From Chelonoidis abingdonii (Eukaryota; Chordata; Testudines; Testudinidae), in assembly GCF_003597395.2 (NCBI RefSeq), contig NC_133773.1, positions 145,015,986-145,079,985 of the forward strand: a stretch of DNA of 64,000 bases, read 5' to 3'. The notes under the pieces are model-generated. The model worked only from the letters and a program-made list of their open reading frames with translations, searched no databases and had not been told where the DNA came from. Position 1 is the stretch's first letter; each line of letters opens with the position of its first letter. The position numbers were made by a program, and so were the translations under genes. Of the stretch, positions 11,128 through 22,020 are shown piece after piece.

Positions 11128-11510
11128 CCAGCACCTCATAGATCATACCACCAGCCGGGACCAATGTGATCATCTAGTGTGACTTCCCATTCGACACACA
11201 TCATAGAACTACCCTCGATTAATTCATGTTTGAGTTAGGGAAACATCCACTCTTGATGTGAAAATGACCCGTGATGGAGAATCCACCACAACTTGTTCCA
11301 GTGGTTAATTACCCTCACTGTTAAACCTTATTTCTAGTCTGAGTTTGTCTAGCTTCAACTTCCAGCCATTGGATCTCGTGGTACCAATGTCTGCTAGCCT
11401 GAAAAGCCCTCTGTTCTCAAATTTCTGTTCCCCATGGAGATATTTACTGCCTGTGACCAAGTCTACCCCGGAAGCTTCTCTTGGTTAAACTAAACAGGTT
11501 GAGTTTATGT
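11128..11510 (-). repeat. CR1-like LINE 3' fragment, antisense
   Basis: gatggagaatccaccacaac and cttcaacttccagccattgg mark the reverse complement of the CR1-like 3' region. It abuts the sense fragments head-on. Confidence 0.8.
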
Positions 11511-12139
11511 CTGAGATTCTTTGACTTCACTGGTGCAAGGATGTAGGCGAAACTTTACACATGCACTTTATTACAGTGCCTTCTGCTCCCAACCTCCTTC
11601 TGTTACAAAGCCGTTGCCGTCAGAGTGGAGTGTGGTTCAAAAGAGAAAGACAGAGACTGAGGACTTTAAAAGATAGGGCTGAGCCAAACCAACCCAATAT
11701 CCTGCAATGGGGGGTTTATGCACACTCATATTTTGCAGTTAGCCTCGCTTTCCAGACCTGGCCAAACCCAAGTTCTGGCTGCCAACAACTACATTTCGGT
11801 CAGGTTCAAACTTTTGTGTCAAGTTTCACAGCGCTGGCTTAGTCTCTAGTTAATAACCAGCCTGAAGATGAGCCGGAAGAGCCTGTAGCCACCATAAGAA
11901 ATGTTACCATAGGAAATATTCTACAGCAGCACCTGGTTTGTGGATCAGCCATGCCCTTCAGAGTCCTGCCTGGATGGAATATTTTGAGAACCCGGCAGGG
12001 TGTGTGTGTGTGCGGGGGGGAGATATGCAGAGAAAATGGCCCAGGAGAGGGATCGGCAGAGTGAAAGAGCTTGACAGCTACTTGCCTTCTGTAATGTAGC
12101 ACATGCTTGGGATGCATCACCACTATCTTGTGGGCCAGT

Positions 12140-14098
12140 GAATCATAGAATATCAGGGTTGGAAGGGACCTCAGGAGGCCATCTCAAAGCAGGACCAACC
12201 CCAACTAAATCATCCCAGCCAGGGCTTTGTCAAGCCAGGTCTTAAAAACCTCTAAGGATGGAGATTCCACCATCTCCCTCGGTAACCCATTCCAGTGCTT
12301 CACCACCCTCCTAGTGAAATAGTGTTTCCTAATATCCAACCTAGACCTCCCCCACTGCAACTTGAGACCATTGCTCCTTGTTCTGTCATCTGCCACCACT
12401 GAGAACAGCCGAGCTCCATCCTCTTTTAAACCCCTCAGGTTCTTGAAGGCTGCTGTCAAATTCCCGCTCACTCTTCTCTTCTGCAGACTAAACAATCTCA
12501 GTTCCCTCAGCCTCTCCTCGTAAGTCATGTGCCTCAGCCCCCTAATCATTTTCGTTGCCCTCTGCTAGACTCTCTCCAATTTGTCCACATCCCTTCTGTA
12601 GTGGGGGGCCCAAAACTGGACCAATACTCCAGGTGTGGCCTCACCAGTGCTTAACAGAGGGAATAATCACTTCCCTCAATTTGCTGGCAACACTCCTACT
12701 AATGCAGCCCAGCATGCCGTTAGCCTTCTTGCAACAAGGGCACACTGCTGACTCATATCCAGCTTCTCATCCACTGTAACCCCCAGGTCCTTTTCTGCAG
12801 AACTGCCACTTACCAGTCAGTCCCAGCCTGTAGCAGTGCCTGGGATTTGTCCATCCTAAGTGCAGGACTCTGCACTTGTCCTCGTTGAATCTCATCAGAT
12901 TCTTTTGGCCCAATCCTCCAATTTGTCTAAGGTCACTCTGGATCCTATCCCTACCCTCCAGCGTATCTACCTCTCCCCCCAGCTTAGTGTCATCTGCAAA
13001 CTTGCTGAGGGTTCAATCCATCCCATCATCCAGGTCATTAATGAAGACGTTGAACAAAACTGGCCCCAGGACCGACCCTTGGGGCACTCCACTTGATACT
13101 GGCTGCCAACTAGACATCAAGCCATTGATCGCTACCCATTGAGCCCGACGATCTAGCCAGCTTTCTATCCACCTTACAGTCCATTCATCCAATCCATATT
13201 TCTTTAACTTGCTGCAAGAATACTGTGGGAGACCATATCAAAAGCTTTGCTAAAGTCAAAATATATCACATCTACCACTTTCCCCATATCCACAGAGCCA
13301 GTTATCTCCTCATAGAAGGCAATTAGGTTGGTGAGGCATGACTTGCCCTTGGTGAATCCACGCTGACTGTTCCTGATCACTTTCCTCTCCTCCAAGTGCT
13401 TCAGAATTGATTCCTTGAAGACCTGCTCCATGATTTTTCCAGGAACTGAGGTGAGGCTGACTGGTCTGTAGTTCTCCAGATTCTTCTTCTTCCCTTTTTT
13501 AAAGATGGGCACTACATTACCCTTTTTCCAATTGTCCTGGACCTCTCCTGATCACCATGAGTTTTCAAAGATAATGTCCAATGGCTCTGCAGTCACATCA
13601 GCCAACTCCCTCAGCATCATCCAGGGCCAGCGCAACCCATTAGGTGACCTAGGCAGTCACCGAGGACGCTAACATTTGGGGGGCAGCGACCGTGGCTGCT
13701 GGACCTTCCGCCACCTCTGTCGAGGGCGGGACCTTCCACTGCCTAGGGTAGCAAAAAAGCTGGTGGCGCTCCTAGCACCCTCGGATGCAGTGCATCCGGC
13801 CCTGTGGACTTGTGCATGTCCAGCTTTTCTAAATGGTCCTTAATCTGTTCTTTCACCAGTGAGGGCTGCTCACCTCCTCCCCATACTGTGCTGCCCAGTG
13901 CAGCCATCTGGGAGATGAACTTGTCTGTGAAAACTGAGGCAAAACAAGCATTGAGTACTTCAGCTTTTTCCACAACCTCTGTCACTCGATTGCCTCCCCC
14001 ATTCATTCAGGGTCCCACGCTTTCCCTGACCACCTTCTTGTTGCTAACATACCTGTAGAAACCCTTCTTGTTACTCTTCACATCCCTTACTTGCTGCA
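12140..14098 (-). repeat. CR1 LINE, antisense, about 1.8 kb of the 3' half (RT domain)
   Basis: Antisense frames give RT landmarks: MPIFKKGKKKNLENYRPVSL, RGFTKGKSCLTNLI and [13 protein letters not shown] (13204-13512); GPDALHPRVLG and FASVFTDKF (13743-14006); and the post-RT segment EERLRELRLFSLQKRR (12205-12549). The tail at 12140 is gaatcatagaatatcagggt. Frames are broken by stops and by the nested element at 13622-13774. Confidence 0.92.
13622..13774. mobile_element. Small hAT-like element nested in the CR1
   Basis: Interrupts CR1-like sequence between ccctcagcatcatc and gcaccctcggatgc. Starts CAGGGCCAGCGC and ends GGCGCTCCTA. Flanking 8-mers gcatcatc and gcaccctc agree at 6 of 8 positions, consistent with an aged target duplication. 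Removing it restores CR1 continuity. Confidence 0.65.
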
Positions 14099-14184
14099 AT
14101 TGTTTATGTGTTGGGCTCTGAGCCCCACAGCCTGCCACGTCCATTGAAGCTAGCGGGAGCTGCAGGTACTTGGCAGCAGTGAAA

Positions 14185-14385
14185 GGAAAGGGAGTTTTGT
14201 GGTTAAAGCGCTAGCGTAGGACTCTGGAAAGTTGGGTTCAAATCCTGGCTCAGGCCTAGATACCCTGTGTAACCTTGGCCTTATTCTTTCTGTGCCTTCC
14301 CCTCCATTTGTAAAATAGGGGCGATCACCTTTCCCTTGCCTCTTTCGATTGCGAGCTGCTTGGGGAAGAGACTGTCTCCCACAAT
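14185..14385 (+). repeat. MIR-type tRNA-derived SINE
   Basis: tRNA-like head with gttgggttcaaatcctggct (B box), then the MIR-like core (tgtgtaaccttggcc, ccatttgtaaaatagggg) and a tail with gagctgcttggggaagagac. Confidence 0.7.
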
Positions 14386-14805
14386 GGACCTGTGCAGAGC
14401 TCAGCATGGTGCAGCCCCAGTCTCAGTTGTGCCCTCTCTGTGCTACTGTGATCCAGTCAGACATTCTCCAGTGTCCAGCCCAGCTTCTCCCATGCACAGA
14501 GAAGCAGGAGTTCCAGACTCCTGATGTTACCACCTTAGCTGGCCGCCTCCTCCTTTCAGAATCCAACAGGAGGCTGCCCACTTTTCTAAAAACCCACCTG
14601 CTCCACCATCCTCTTTGTCCTCCCTTCCCTGCTCTCTCGGCCAGAACCAACCTCTTCTCCGTCCCCATCACACAATCTCATCCCCTCTTCTCTGCAGCTC
14701 CCACAACCTCCAGGCCCTTTACTGAGTCCCATCTCACTGCAGACACTCTGGTGAAAAGCTCACTGTGCCCCTTTGAAATTTCTGTCTCCACCCGCTGGTA
14801 TGATT
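14386..14805 (+). repeat. Possible LINE 3' remnant, weakly supported
   Basis: The stretch aacaggaggctgcccacttt, then ctaaaaacccacctgctcca, resembles the 3' part of L2-like LINEs (ctcaaaacccacct). No ORF of interest. Confidence 0.3.
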
Positions 14806-15030
14806 TCTTACTTAGTTCAGCAATTGGATTATTTACAAGAACGCCGCACAGCGCTTTGCAATGCAGTTTGTTTGATAATATTCATTATTTAGCTTGGCAA
14901 TTAGATTATTTACAAGAACTCCGCACAGCGCTTTGCAATGCAGTTTATTTTATATTATTTATTATTTAGTTCGGCAATTAGATTATTTACAAGAACCCCG
15001 CACAGCACTTTGCAATGTAATTTGTTTGGA
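14806..15030. repeat. 77-bp tandem repeat, about three copies
   Basis: caatt(g/a)gattatttacaaga starts at 14821, 14898 and 14975 (step 77 each), each followed by ccgcacagcgctttgcaatg or a one-base variant. AT-rich spacer within each unit. Confidence 0.95.
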
Positions 15031-15480
15031 GAGACACTGCCCCAGACAAAATTGTTTCATGGAAGCTCTAGCTCTCAAAGCAATGGTTTATTAAAGCGTT
15101 TCCTAATTCATCCCTGACGCCCTGCACGGTTCCCACCGGGCTGGTCTCTTCCCATTAAGTTAAAAAATCCTGACTGACTTTCCTTTTTGTTTAAAATCAA
15201 ATATTAATGCCCCGGACACAGGCGACAGTGAAACCCACTTAGAAACAGGCACAAATGGAATGAAGCCGTGTCTTCTCAAGCAGTGATTCTAGGCCCAGGC
15301 GGTAGCGAGCGTCTGTAACGAATCCCAGAGGGAATTGGAGAGCAGTGTTCAGAAAAGTACAAAATCTGCTTCTGCAGCCGCTCTGCTGATTAACTTGGGA
15401 GAGGCATGACACCTGTCAGCTAGCAATCCAGATACATGCAATGAGCTCAGCACTCAGCCAGCAGCCTTTACGGAGAGGGG
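15031..15480. other. No feature recognised
   Basis: Mixed composition; no exon, known repeat or tandem structure seen. Confidence 0.4.
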
Positions 15481-15484
15481 GAGA

Positions 15485-15640
15485 TGGTCCAGAGAGCAGG
15501 GCGCTAACCTAAAACTTGGCAAAGCTCGATTCAGTTCCCTGCTCTTGGGTGAGGCATTTACTCTCCTTGGGCCACAATTCCCCATCTGTAGAAGGAGAAC
15601 ACCGGCACTGCCCTGCTTTGTAAAGGTATTATACGTCACA
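15485..15640 (+). repeat. MIR-type SINE, sense
   Basis: agcagggcgctaacctaaaa head, then gggtgaggcatttactctcc and aattccccatctgtagaagg, the MIR core pattern. Confidence 0.6.
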
Positions 15641-15944
15641 GATTGTTCAAGCACTCGTACTATGGCGCTGTGTGGCCACAGAAGTACAATAGATTCAATG
15701 CTCCCCCGAAATGCCAGCACTGTTTGTGTCTGACTGCAGCAGGCAGCTCCCAAAGGCTTGCGGTTTTCCCTGGCACTTTCATTTGTCGTTCGCTTATTTC
15801 TGCCCAGGGATGCTTGAGTCAGATCTGGTTTCAGGTGCAGGGAAAGGGTGTCAGTATCTTCCCCAGGGACACGCAGCTCATGGGCAGCCTCTGACAAGGC
15901 TTTAAGAACTTTCCCGAACTTGAATGTGTTGACCCTCGCCACGA

Positions 15945-16080
15945 AGGTTGTATTACAGGTGGGGAAACTGAGGCACAGAGCAGGGGTGTGACTTGCACAC
16001 ACTGAATCAGTGTCGCAGAGCGAGGATGAGAGCGCAGGAGACCGCAGCCTGCAGTTCTACCCTCTAGGCCATACTGCCCC
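15945..16080 (-). repeat. MIR-type SINE, antisense
   Basis: Contains acaggtggggaaactgaggc, then gtgacttgcacacac and ctctaggccatactgcc, the reverse complement of the MIR core and tRNA-like head. Confidence 0.65.
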
Positions 16081-16376
16081 GCCCTGGACTAGAACCACCT
16101 CACTCTGGTCAGTGGAAGGAGGTGGAGCTAAGCTTGTGTGGTTCAGTGAGGAAAAAATAACTCTTTCTTTCCTCTGAGCCAAAACCTCTGCTGATCCTAA
16201 GCTGGCGTCACTGGTTGGATAGGTTCTAAGCTCCTGGAGTTTGACGTTTTTGCCGTCCTGAATCCCAGATAAGCTTCCTACATTCTGATCCGCAGCCAGG
16301 CCTAGCGATGCTGAGATGGGCATAGCCAGAACTGTTCCCTTCCCCCAGCAGGGTGGGAGCAGTCGGAGACACATCC

Positions 16377-16499
16377 TAGGCTTGCCAGTTTGGGTTGGAT
16401 GTATTCCTGGAGGTTTCATCACATGACATAATCTTTAATTAAAGATTAATCTTTAATTCCCAGAGAGTCCGGTACAATCCTGGAGGGTTGGCAACCCTA
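16377..16499. mobile_element. 123-bp hAT-like MITE with perfect 8-bp target duplication
   Basis: Starts TAGGCTTGCCAG and ends GGCAACCCTA, flanked on both sides by acacatcc (16369-16376 and 16500-16507). The centre holds the palindrome ctttaattaaag and agattaatcttt repeats. Terminal TAGG/CCTA with an 8-bp duplication fits hAT insertion. Confidence 0.85.
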
Positions 16500-16578
16500 A
16501 CACATCCGGATGTTGGTCTTGTTTTGTATACGTCATGGTCTGCAGATCTTTGACAATCCTCCTGTCGCTAGGTGGAGC

Positions 16579-17352
16579 TAGGGTTGCCAGGTGTCTGGTT
16601 TTCGACCAGAATGCCCAGTTGAAAAGGGACCCTGGCAGCTCTGGTCGGCACCGCTGACCGAGCTGTTAAAAGTCGTCAGTGGCACAGCGGGGGTCTGGGG
16701 CTAAGCCAGACTCCCTGCTTGCCCTAGTTCCGGGCAGCTCCTGGAAGCAGCCACCAGGTCCCTGTGGCCCTTAGGCGCTGGGATGGCCAGGGACTGGGAG
16801 GCTCCGCACTCTGCCCCCGCCCCAGTACCGGCTCTGCAGCTCCCGTTGGCCGGGAACTCTGACCACTGGAGCTGTGGCGGGTGGGCAGTGCCTGCGGGCA
16901 TGAAGGCACCGCACAGAGCTGCCTGGCCACCCATGCAACTACAAGCAACAGGGACCTTGCAGCTGCTTCTTCAAAGGCACGGTAAGTGCCACCGGGACCC
17001 TTCACCCCACCCCACTCCCTTACCCCAAACCCCTCATCCCCACTCCCACCCCAGCCAGAGCTCTCATCCCCCCACACCCCAACCCCCTCCCCCAGCCTGC
17101 AGCCCCTTCCTCAGCCCAAACCCCTCATCCCCAGCCCCACCCCAGAGCCTGCACCCCCAGCCCAGAGGCCTCACCCCCTCCTGCACCTCACCCCTCTGCC
17201 CCAGCATGGTGAAAGTGAGTGAGGGTGGGGAAGAGTGAGCAATGGGGGGGGATGGAGCAAGCAGGAGGCAGGCCTTGGAGAAGGGGTGGGGCCTCGGAGA
17301 AGAGACGGGGCAGGGATGTTCAGTTTTGTGTGATTGGAAAGTTGCAACCCTA
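16579..17352. mobile_element. 774-bp hAT-like non-autonomous element
   Basis: Terminal inverted repeats TAGGGTTGC / GCAACCCTA, flanked by ggtggagc (16571-16578) and ggtggatc (17353-17360), 7 of 8 identical. The interior is GC-rich with C-rich low-complexity sequence at 17010-17200. No transposase frame; internal ORFs are compositional. Related GC-rich text recurs at about 51420-51480. Confidence 0.85.
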
Positions 17353-17360
17353 GGTGGATC

Positions 17361-18714
17361 CAGTCAGCAATGGGGCAGAACCAGAGATACAAACACTTTC
17401 AGCCTTGCTGGATCAGGAGAGCCATTGGACTGGATACTCTTCACCTTGCAGAGTGGGAATCAGACCGGGGCCCATCTTCTGGCTCCAATTTGTGATCACA
17501 CTTCAGGGTTGTAGACACTGAGGTTGGGCCCAACCTGATACCCAGGGTGCCAACCTCCCTGTTTTATAGCCGTTCGGCTCCACGCTCTATGGCTGCCTTT
17601 CCCCAGCCCAGCCACTGCAGAGTCCGGATCCAGCTGTGAGCTCTGCCGCCTGGGCCCATGGCCAGACAAAGCCTGGGGGTGTTACAGCTCTTCACTGAGT
17701 GCAGCCCCAGACCCCATTGGCAGGGGCGGCTGCCAAGTGGCGAAGTGAAAGCCAGCCCCGCCTCCTCCCCGGTCTCCCTGGGCCAACAGCTGGAGACTGT
17801 CAGCCAGCGAGTGCTCTCCCAGGCAGGGTGATTAACTCTTGCTCCTTATTAGAACCATGCGCCTGGAGCAGTGTGGCGGGGCAGGCCGGGGCGCAGCATG
17901 GCTGGTCACTCTGCAGGGGCAAAGGCCAGGTTCCAGCACACAGAGCTTACTGGGGCTGCCGCCATCCCTGGATCTCACTGTGCTGGGGGTCAGCCGTACC
18001 CCATCTCCTACCTCCGCCTAGTGGGGGATCAGAATGCGCAAGGATGGGCTGAGGGGCAGGGGGCAGAAATGGCAGCAAAACCCCCCTAGGGCTGGCACAG
18101 TCCATCTGCACGGACTCCGTGCTGAGACGGGTGGCTTGGAGCTGATGGTGGACAAACAGACCAGGCAGTTCTGCAGGGACCAGTTGTTATTCTTTCTTTA
18201 AGCATCAACTCTGGCGTTGCTGGAGACAAACGATAGATACTAGTGGGTAGCTGGTGATCTTGATACCGTAGAGCATGAAAACAGGGTCATAATAACCAGA
18301 GATGGCTTCAAGCTGCCAAATCTCCTTTGGGATCCAAATACTTCCAAGTTTTGAGTGTGTGGGGGGGGAGGGGGGAGTTGCATCAATTTTAATCACAACA
18401 GAGCTCCTGTTTTACAAACCCGGTGGGGCTTGAGGAATTCACAACATCGGCAGCTCATAAAGCTGAACATCTCCAATCACAGAGGGCTGAGTGCATACTC
18501 TGCCGTATGGCACACCACATCACTTTCTTCTTGGCCCTCAACCCACCGCCAAGCCATTTCAGTGCACCGACGGCATCGGAACGCAAAGGGGTGTCAGCTT
18601 GCCCTGCAGCAACGTCACTTTTCTTGCACGGCTTTTTTTCTTTTCCATCTGGAAACGTGACTCGACAAACTGGTCATTCATCAGACGGATGCTCATAAAA
18701 TCACAGTTTTACTG
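17361..18714. other. No gene recognised
   Basis: Mixed unique sequence. A G-run sits at 18361-18377. No exon or confident repeat was identified. Confidence 0.4.
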
Positions 18715-18905
18715 TCACAGATTTTAAGACCAGAAGTTGCCATTAGATCATCTGATCTGACCATCTGTATCGCACAGGCCAGAGAGGTTACCCCAGGTAT
18801 CTTGCATATTAAGACTAAGAACTAAAGCTTCTTCCAGAAAGACATTCAGTCTGGCTCTGAAGGCTCCAAAAGATGGAGAACCCACGACTTCCCTTAGTTT
18901 GTTCC

Positions 18906-19407
18906 CAGGGGTGGCGGTAGAGTGATTAGATAGCAAGTGTGAAAAATCGGGACAGGGGTTGGGGGGCAATAGGTGCCTATATAAGGGGGAAAAAAACCAA
19001 AATGGGGACTGTCCCTATAAAATCGGAACATCTGGTCACCCTAGATAGTGGGAATTGTAGGCCAGGGGTGGCTAAGCCTCCCCACACAACCAGGCGTGGC
19101 CTTGTCCACGCTCCGCCTCGAGGCCCCACTTCTGCGTCTCCTGCCCACACTACTCCTCTTCCTGCCCTTACGCAGCCTCTCCCTCAAAGCCAGTAGGGAC
19201 TGGGGCTGGGGCTCGGACTGGTGGGTTGGCAGCCTGGGGCTCGGGCTGGTCAGAGTAGCTGGGGGGTGCAGGCTGGGGCAGGCAGCAGGCCGGGACATGG
19301 GGCAGCTGGGGCGGAGGTCCTCCATCCACCATCGGGAGCTGGTGGGGCCTCAGGCAGAAGGGACAGGGGCTAGCCTCCCCAAACGGGGGTTTCATGTACC
19401 ACCCATG
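18906..19407. mobile_element. 502-bp hAT-like element inserted in the LINE
   Basis: Flanked by identical tttgttcc (18898-18905 and 19408-19415). Ends CAGGGGTGG and CCACCCATG are inverted with one mismatch. LINE homology is continuous across the insertion. It carries the smaller MITE 18918-19043 near its left end. Confidence 0.75.
18918..19043. mobile_element. TAGGGTGACC-family MITE (copy 1)
   Basis: About 126 bp, starts TAGAGTGATTAG and ends CTGGTCACCCTA. Shares the interior (cctatataaggg, gggactgtccctataaaatc) with 24247-24369 in inverse orientation. Flanking 8-mers ggtggcgg and gatagtgg agree at 5 of 8, the differences being transitions. Confidence 0.75.
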
Positions 19408-21365
19408 TTTGTTCCAATGGTTAATCACCCGCACTGTTAAAAAACTCTGTCTTTGTTCTTGTTCTGCCTTCCTGTGCTAGAGACAAGAGCCCTTTACCTG
19501 GTATTTTCTCCCCAAAGAACGTCCTTATACACGATAATCAAGTCACCTCTCAATCTTCTTTGTTTTAATAAGCTAAGCAGGTGATCAATTGAAGTCACTA
19601 ACTTTATGGCATTTTCTCCAGCCCTTGCATTGTTTTTCTGGCTCTTTTCTGCACCCTCTGCAACTTTCAACACCCCTTTTCCAAATGTGGACACCAGAAC
19701 TGGATGCAATATTCCAGTATCAGTCTCCTCAATGCCATATGCAGAGGTAAAACCATCTCCCTGCTCCTGCTGTGCACTGCCCTGTGTATCCATGCAAGGA
19801 TCACATTAGCCCTTTGGGATGCAATATTCCACTGGAAGCTCACATTGAGTTGTCTGTCCACTCTGATCCATACTCCCTCTCAGAGTTGCTGCTGTCCAGA
19901 ACACAGTCTCCTATGCTGGAAGGGTGGGCCTGCATCCTTTATTTCTAGATGTATGACCTTGCATTTCACTATATTAAAATACATTTTGTTTGAACGACCC
20001 TAGGTTACCAAATGATCCATATCTCTTTGTACGCCTGCCCTGCCTGCCTACCACTCTGATCTTTGGGTCACCTGCAAAGTTTATCAGCAGTGACTTTCTA
20101 TTTACTTCCAGGTCATTGATAAAAATGTTGAACAGCATTGGGCCTAGCACCAATCTTTGTGGAACCCTACAAGAAACACCCCCATTCAATGATGCTTCCT
20201 CATTAGCCAATTACTTTTTGACACCTATCAATTAGCCAGATCATAGAACCATAGATTAGGGTTGGAAGAGACCTCAGGAGGTCATCTAGCCCAATCCCCT
20301 GCTCAAAGCAGGACGTTAGCCCAATCCCCTGCTCAAAGCAGGATGTTAATCTAATTGCACATGTGCTTTACTGCAGATGTATAATGCTAATTGTTTACTT
20401 AGAATGTTGTGTGGTACTAAGTGAAAGGCCTTATAGAAGTCTGGGTATATTACATCTGAGCAGTTACCTTTATCAATACAACTTATCTCACCAAAAGTGA
20501 GGTCAACTTTGTTTGACAAGGCCTAGGTTCCCTAAAGCCATTTTGACTGGCATTCACTGTATTGCCATTTTTTCATTTTTATTGATTGAATCCTGTATCA
20601 ACTGTCCATTATTGTTTCTGGGACTGATGTCAGGCTAACTGGCCTTTAATTACCTGAGTCATCTCACTTGTCCTTTTTCAATAGTGGCACAACATTAGCA
20701 CTCTTGCGGGCTTATGGAATTGCCCCAGTATGCCAAGATTTATTAGAAATTAGCAGAAACGGGTCAGAGATCTCCTTGGCCCACTCTTTTCAGACTCTTG
20801 GGTGAAAGTTAACTGGGCCTGCTGATTCTTAAACATTCATCCATAGTAGATGCTGTTTAACATCCTCCTTAGGTACTAATGGACTGGAAAATACTTCATC
20901 CTAATATCATATGAGTACACCATCCTGCTTCTTGCTAAATAGAGAATGGAAATATTTATTGAACACCTCTGCCTCTTCTGTGTCAGTGTTAACAATTTTA
21001 GCATTCCCATCTAGTAATAGGCGTGTACCATTACTGAGATTACTTTTTTCCTGATATACTTTAAAAAAACCTTTCTTATTGAGCTTAGCTCTGCCTGCCG
21101 TGGATTTTTTCCTGTTGTCTTTAGCTTCCCTTATCAATGTTATACACTTTGTAGTCTTTAATTTATATATTAATTACTATATTCTTCCTCTTTTTTCCAT
21201 TTGTTATTATTTCTAATTGCTGTCTTCACTTCCCCTCTTAACCAACATTGGATTTTACCTAAAGTTATGGAATCATGTTTTTTTGGCCATCTAGTAAACT
21301 CTTCTTAAAGGACTCCCGGTTTTCATCTGTCTGAATTTTTCCTCCCAATCGATTTCACTGGTCCC

Positions 21366-21919
21366 ATTGGGGTTAGAGCCCAGGCCTGCTTTAACTCAGT
21401 CTGGAACCTGCCCGCTTTGCAGCACAAATGCAAAAATCACTGGAGTGCTGATAGTCCTCCATTGACTTCCCACAACTGCCCCCAAAGGAGAGACAAGTTC
21501 TTCTGTTGTTGACTGGGAAAGAACCCTACAGCATTTGAGCACAAAGAATCGTGGAATATGCCCCCAGACACACACGGGCAAGCGCAGAAACAGTGAGGGC
21601 ACAGTAACATGGGTCGGATTTTGTAGCACACGTGCACACACCGACCCAGGCAAGGCTAACCTGGTCCCCAGACCCGGTGCCAATCACCTGGGCTAACCAT
21701 GCAGTGAAGACATACCCTGAATGCGGTCAGGGCACTAGCGGGGGATAGAGAGTGTTACAAGGCCCATTGTTCTCCCCAGTGCAGGTGGGAGACAGAGCAG
21801 TAAATGGGCCTGATGTCACATAAGAGTCACAGGCAGGGCTCTGTGCCTTCGCCACGATGCTGGCGGTTTGCAGGAATGGATCCAGTGCTGTTCTAATCCT
21901 GATTCTGTTTGTTTGCCAG
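21366..21919. other. Sequence immediately 5' of the first recognised HSPA12B coding exon
   Basis: No repeat recognised. An ATG at 21857 in the context gccacgATGc opens with codons for MLAV, but in a frame different from the exon (see findings). Acceptor polypyrimidine tract at about 21905-21919. Confidence 0.4.
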
Positions 21920-22020
21920 GTACAAACAGGGAGAGCTCTCGGACGCCGTCCCCACCCAGTTCCCCAGGAATGCACCACGAAAGCTTCAGCATCGCGCCGC
22001 TCACGCCCTCCCAGTCACCT
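21920..22020 (+). CDS. HSPA12B: HSPA12B coding exon A (N-terminal Ser/Pro-rich segment)
   Basis: Acceptor tttgccag precedes 21920 and donor gtaagc follows 22020. The exon starts with two bases of a split codon (nGT, glycine if n is G), then 33 codons, ending in phase 0. The segment is rich in Ser-Pro and Thr-Pro (TPSPPSSP, then APLTPSQSP), matching the proline-directed-site-rich N-terminus of the family. It is probably disordered and a candidate for phosphorylation. The missing upstream exon must end in phase 1. The reading frame runs back into the intron without a Met, so translation does not obviously start here. Confidence 0.85.

Larger units (their letters stand above)
18715..21365 (-). 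repeat. CR1-like LINE, antisense, interrupted by a hAT-like element
   Basis: Left part 18715-18905 (gaccagaagttgccattaga, then gatcatctgatctgacc) resumes at 19408 with tttgttccaatggttaatca. Antisense frames contain RT landmarks: VPQRLVLGPMLFNIFINDLE (19974-20210, RT domain 5) and KKGFFKVYQEKSNL...FNKYFHSLFS (20907-21137, 5' side of RT). A 3' CR1 scrap with a partial 29-bp internal duplication (gcccaatcccctgctcaaag twice) lies at about 20240-20345. Confidence 0.88.
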
